This document shows, piece by piece, positions 4,528 through 6,175 of a DNA stretch of 6,175 bases. Positions within the stretch are counted from its first letter, which is position 1. Each line of letters starts with the position of its first letter. The notes beneath the pieces were generated by a model that saw nothing but the letters and a program-made list of their open reading frames with translations, did no database searches and was not told the DNA's origin. The position numbers were made by a program, and so were the translations under genes. This DNA comes from Microscillaceae bacterium (lineage in GTDB: Bacteria > Bacteroidota > Bacteroidia > Cytophagales > Microscillaceae), in assembly GCA_003483885.1 (NCBI GenBank), contig DMXI01000015.1:1-6175 (forward strand). Direction: 5' to 3'.

Positions 4528-5439
4528 ATGAGATATACTATATTATTATGTTTGATGATAAGCACCCAGGCTTGGGCGCAAAAACGATTCATTACCATTG
4601 AGGATACGACAGTTTGGATTAATACTATAGGACTTGAAAAACGAAAGCCAGGACAGCCCCTTATTGTATTTGAAAGTGGGCACGCGGTGTCGATGGGTAA
4701 CTGGGACCGAGTATTGAATGGCGTAGCCAACTTGGCCCCTCTGATTACTTATGATCGTCCTGGTATTGGCAAATCGGAGCCCGATCAGGAAATGCCTACG
4801 ATGAAAAATGTGGCTGATAAGCTTTTGAAAATACTCAAACACCTAAAACAACAACCTCCTTATGTGTTGGTAGGGCATTCGCTTGGAGGTTTATATGTGC
4901 GAGGGTTTGCGATGTACTACCCAAAAAAATTGGCTGGGTTGGTTATTGTTGATCCTGCCGACTTTACCGAAAAACTGGTACATCACTATGATTATTATGA
5001 AGGGTTAGGGTTGAGTAAAGCCAAAATTGATTCAATACAGTTAAGCATCAGGCAAAAACGAGTTGCAAGAGGGAAAAAAGCTTCTAAATCTAGTCGGGAA
5101 GAGCTACAAGTTTTAATGGCAGTGCGTGCAGGTGAATTTAAAGAAATCGGTGCTAGTAAGTTGCCCAACATCCCGGTGCATATGTTAATGAGTGGGAAGT
5201 TTGATATGCCCAGGCGGTATCGTTCCAAAGAGTACGATCAGGAAGCCTATTTTAGAAATAAAGTGCGCCATAGAATGGCCCGCTGGACAAATGTGATCCA
5301 GTCGGTAGACAAAGGAATGCTGTTTTATAGTGGCGATGCTGGGCATTACATTCATTGGGATGACCCTGAATTATTGATCTCGAGTATTAGAATTGTATTG
5401 AAGGACTATGCACTACTTCAAAAAAAGAAGAAGAAGTAA
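4528..5439 (+). CDS. Exported alpha/beta-hydrolase fold serine hydrolase
   Basis: The 303-residue precursor has a Sec signal (MRYTILLCLMISTQAWAQ, predicted cleavage after AWA at 17), so it should be periplasmic or secreted. The hydrolase fold is clear. FESGHAVSMGNW (48-59) is the oxyanion-loop region, YDRPGIGKSEP (75-85) the conserved strand-turn, and VGHSLGG (115-121) the nucleophile elbow with S118. LAGLVIVDP (135-143) is the next strand. GDAGHYIHWDDPE (269-281) supplies the catalytic histidine, most likely H273. The acid could be D226 (SGKFDMP) or D142 after the sixth strand. A helical cap is expected at 146-205, rich in Lys and Arg. The C-terminus ends in five lysines. The substrate is not predictable; esters or lactones are typical. 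The only other in-frame ATG nearby lies within the signal peptide, so 4528 is the natural start. The gene is divergent from the tectonin lipoprotein and 80 bp upstream of a small membrane protein gene with no terminator between them. Confidence 0.88.
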   Translation: MRYTILLCLMISTQAWAQKRFITIEDTTVWINTIGLEKRKPGQPLIVFESGHAVSMGNWDRVLNGVANLAPLITYDRPGIGKSEPDQEMPTMKNVADKLLKILKHLKQQPPYVLVGHSLGGLYVRGFAMYYPKKLAGLVIVDPADFTEKLVHHYDYYEGLGLSKAKIDSIQLSIRQKRVARGKKASKSSREELQVLMAVRAGEFKEIGASKLPNIPVHMLMSGKFDMPRRYRSKEYDQEAYFRNKVRHRMARWTNVIQSVDKGMLFYSGDAGHYIHWDDPELLISSIRIVLKDYALLQKKKKK

Positions 5440-5519
5440 AGGTTAAGCAACAAATGTGCACTAGAATTGCATAGAGTGAAGGCATCTGAAATAGCATTGT
5501 TGATTTTTAATAACATAAG

Positions 5520-5906
5520 ATGAAAGAAGACTTCACCGATTATTTGTTAGACAAGCCAAAAATTACGCCCGAGGTGTTGAAGTATTACGAAAAACATCCA
5601 GAAGAAATAGAGTTGATCACCGATCGGGAAGAAATACAAATGGGCATTATTCGGAGCTTTTTTATTTTAGCCTTGATGTTGGTAGCAGGTGCCAAGGTAT
5701 TGACCTATTTTTTTAAAGGCAAGACACCTAACTTCTGGATTGATGTAGTACTCGAAGTCGTCTTTGAAGTGGGAAACGCCATTATGGGCGGAGTGCTGGC
5801 TGCTTTTATTATGGAACGCTTACAAAAGAAACAATACGAAAAAAATGTACGGTACAAAAGAGAAATTCTAAGATTGCTTAAAGAACGAGCAGCCAACCAA
5901 GGGTAA
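5520..5906 (+). CDS. Small membrane protein with two transmembrane helices
   Basis: I do not recognise this 128-residue protein. An acidic, helical N-terminal stretch (residues 1-40, with EKHPEEIELITDREEIQ) precedes two hydrophobic segments at about 43-65 and 72-98, separated by a short Lys-rich loop. The second segment contains acidic residues D75, E79 and E83 on one face and a small-residue GxxxxxxGG motif (85-91), suggesting helix packing. The C-terminal tail (99-128) is strongly basic and probably a cytoplasmic amphipathic helix (LQKKQYEKNVRYKREILRLLKERAANQ). Two in-frame TAA codons end it. It lies 80 bp after the hydrolase with no visible promoter or terminator between, so the two are probably co-transcribed. 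Function is unknown. Confidence 0.8.
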   Translation: MKEDFTDYLLDKPKITPEVLKYYEKHPEEIELITDREEIQMGIIRSFFILALMLVAGAKVLTYFFKGKTPNFWIDVVLEVVFEVGNAIMGGVLAAFIMERLQKKQYEKNVRYKREILRLLKERAANQG

Positions 5907-5933
5907 TAAATCCAGGGATTTTCTCGCTGTTAT

Positions 5934-5968
5934 AATACTCGTAGCTTTGTTTTCTTGAGTGTATTTTT
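5934..5968 (+). terminator. Weak terminator-like hairpin after the membrane protein gene
   Basis: AATACTC (5934-5940) can pair with GAGTGTATT (5957-5965), either as a 7-bp stem with a 2-nt bulge or as 5 bp plus a mismatch. The last Ts of the arm run into a T-rich end (5964-5968). The loop is long. It lies 28 bp beyond the stop and is the best candidate between the convergent genes. Confidence 0.35.
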
Positions 5969-6004
5969 CTGGTAGAAGCATACCTTGATGTAGACTGAAA
6001 CTAC

Positions 6005-6175
6005 TTATGATACCAAGGCCATCAGCCCTAACCCAAAAGCGATGAATTCTAACCCTACTCGACTCCAATGCCAGTTGCCCCAGCGCCTTAATTCTTGTGG
6101 CAATTCTTCCGTACTTAGGCTTTGGGTTGCAAAACTACGATTGGCACGTTTGAAATAGAGAAAGTAAGTAGCAAA
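6005..6175 (-). CDS. C-terminal part of a membrane protein, possibly DUF1772/anthrone-oxygenase-like
   Basis: The minus strand is open from the window edge to a TAA at 6005-6007, encoding 56 residues, so the start is missing. It begins in a hydrophobic or aromatic segment (FATYFLYFKRAN), passes through a polar loop (STEELPQELRRWGNW) and ends with a hydrophobic helix (VGLEFIAFGLGLMALVS). The W-x(2)-W-H-W-x-x-R pattern followed by a terminal helix (RWGNWHWSRVGLEF) resembles the C-terminus of DUF1772 integral membrane proteins, where a WxxW...R segment precedes the last helix. This is recalled by eye and is tentative. It has no start codon in the window because it continues beyond 6175. It converges on the small membrane protein gene. 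An overlapping minus-strand frame at 5868-6068 is not credible. Confidence 0.65.
   Translation of the reverse strand, partial: FATYFLYFKRANRSFATQSLSTEELPQELRRWGNWHWSRVGLEFIAFGLGLMALVS

Noticed and set aside
4546..4842. 98-codon minus-strand frame opposite the hydrolase
   Set aside because: It lies wholly antisense to a well-supported hydrolase gene, shows no domain, and is typical of shadow frames in this codon usage.
5449..5465. Short match to the repeat (CAAATGTGCACTAG compared with CAAATGCGCACTAG) between the hydrolase and the small membrane protein
   Set aside because: Only about 15 bases match and no hairpin arm, H2 or H3 is nearby. It is too short to separate from chance in this AT-rich sequence.
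5440..5519. Independent promoter for the small membrane protein gene
   Set aside because: No TAnnTTTG box is visible in the 80-bp gap, and no terminator precedes it, so co-transcription with the hydrolase is the simpler reading.
5868..6068. 66-codon minus-strand frame overlapping the end of the window
   Set aside because: It overlaps the truncated membrane protein frame in another phase and the 3' end of the plus-strand membrane protein. It has no hydrophobic or domain pattern of its own.

Overview
The window looks like accessory-rich chromosome of an AT-rich member of the Bacteroidota, probably a marine Cytophagia-type bacterium. This is an inference. It rests on TAnnTTTG-type -7 boxes upstream of several genes, A/T-rich start regions without a Shine-Dalgarno signal, a Bacteroidota-style lipoprotein, and the general character of the proteins. 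I cannot name a species from sequence alone.

Positions 1-1700 form a repeat island built around one IS200/Y1-type transposase gene of the RAYT class (REP-associated tyrosine transposase). Six copies (one cut by the window edge) of a ~103-107 bp element lie in the same orientation on both sides of the gene. Each copy carries a series of short perfect or near-perfect hairpins (here H1a, H1b, H2 and H3), and H2 is followed by six Ts like an intrinsic terminator. Between successive copies sits a variable 'core': a 110-bp spacer, then the transposase gene, then three near-identical ~84-bp cores in tandem. The last codons of the transposase lie inside one repeat copy. This is the most interesting system in the window: a REPtron-like locus in which repeat and gene are physically interlocked.

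Positions 1700-3200 hold two plus-strand genes. The first is a DinB-fold putative metalloenzyme with its own -7 box and terminator. The second is a 244-residue cytoplasmic protein that I do not recognise. A hairpin separates the second gene from the convergent gene that follows.

Positions 3220-5440 hold a divergent pair. A minus-strand lipoprotein with six tectonin-like beta-propeller blades faces away from a plus-strand exported alpha/beta hydrolase. Their ~430-bp intergenic region has a 24-bp palindrome flanked by outward-facing TAnnTTTG boxes and a scatter of related half-sites, which suggests a shared regulator.

The right end holds a small two-helix membrane protein, probably co-transcribed with the hydrolase, a weak terminator, and the C-terminal 56 codons of a minus-strand membrane protein (DUF1772-like, tentative) that continues past the window edge.
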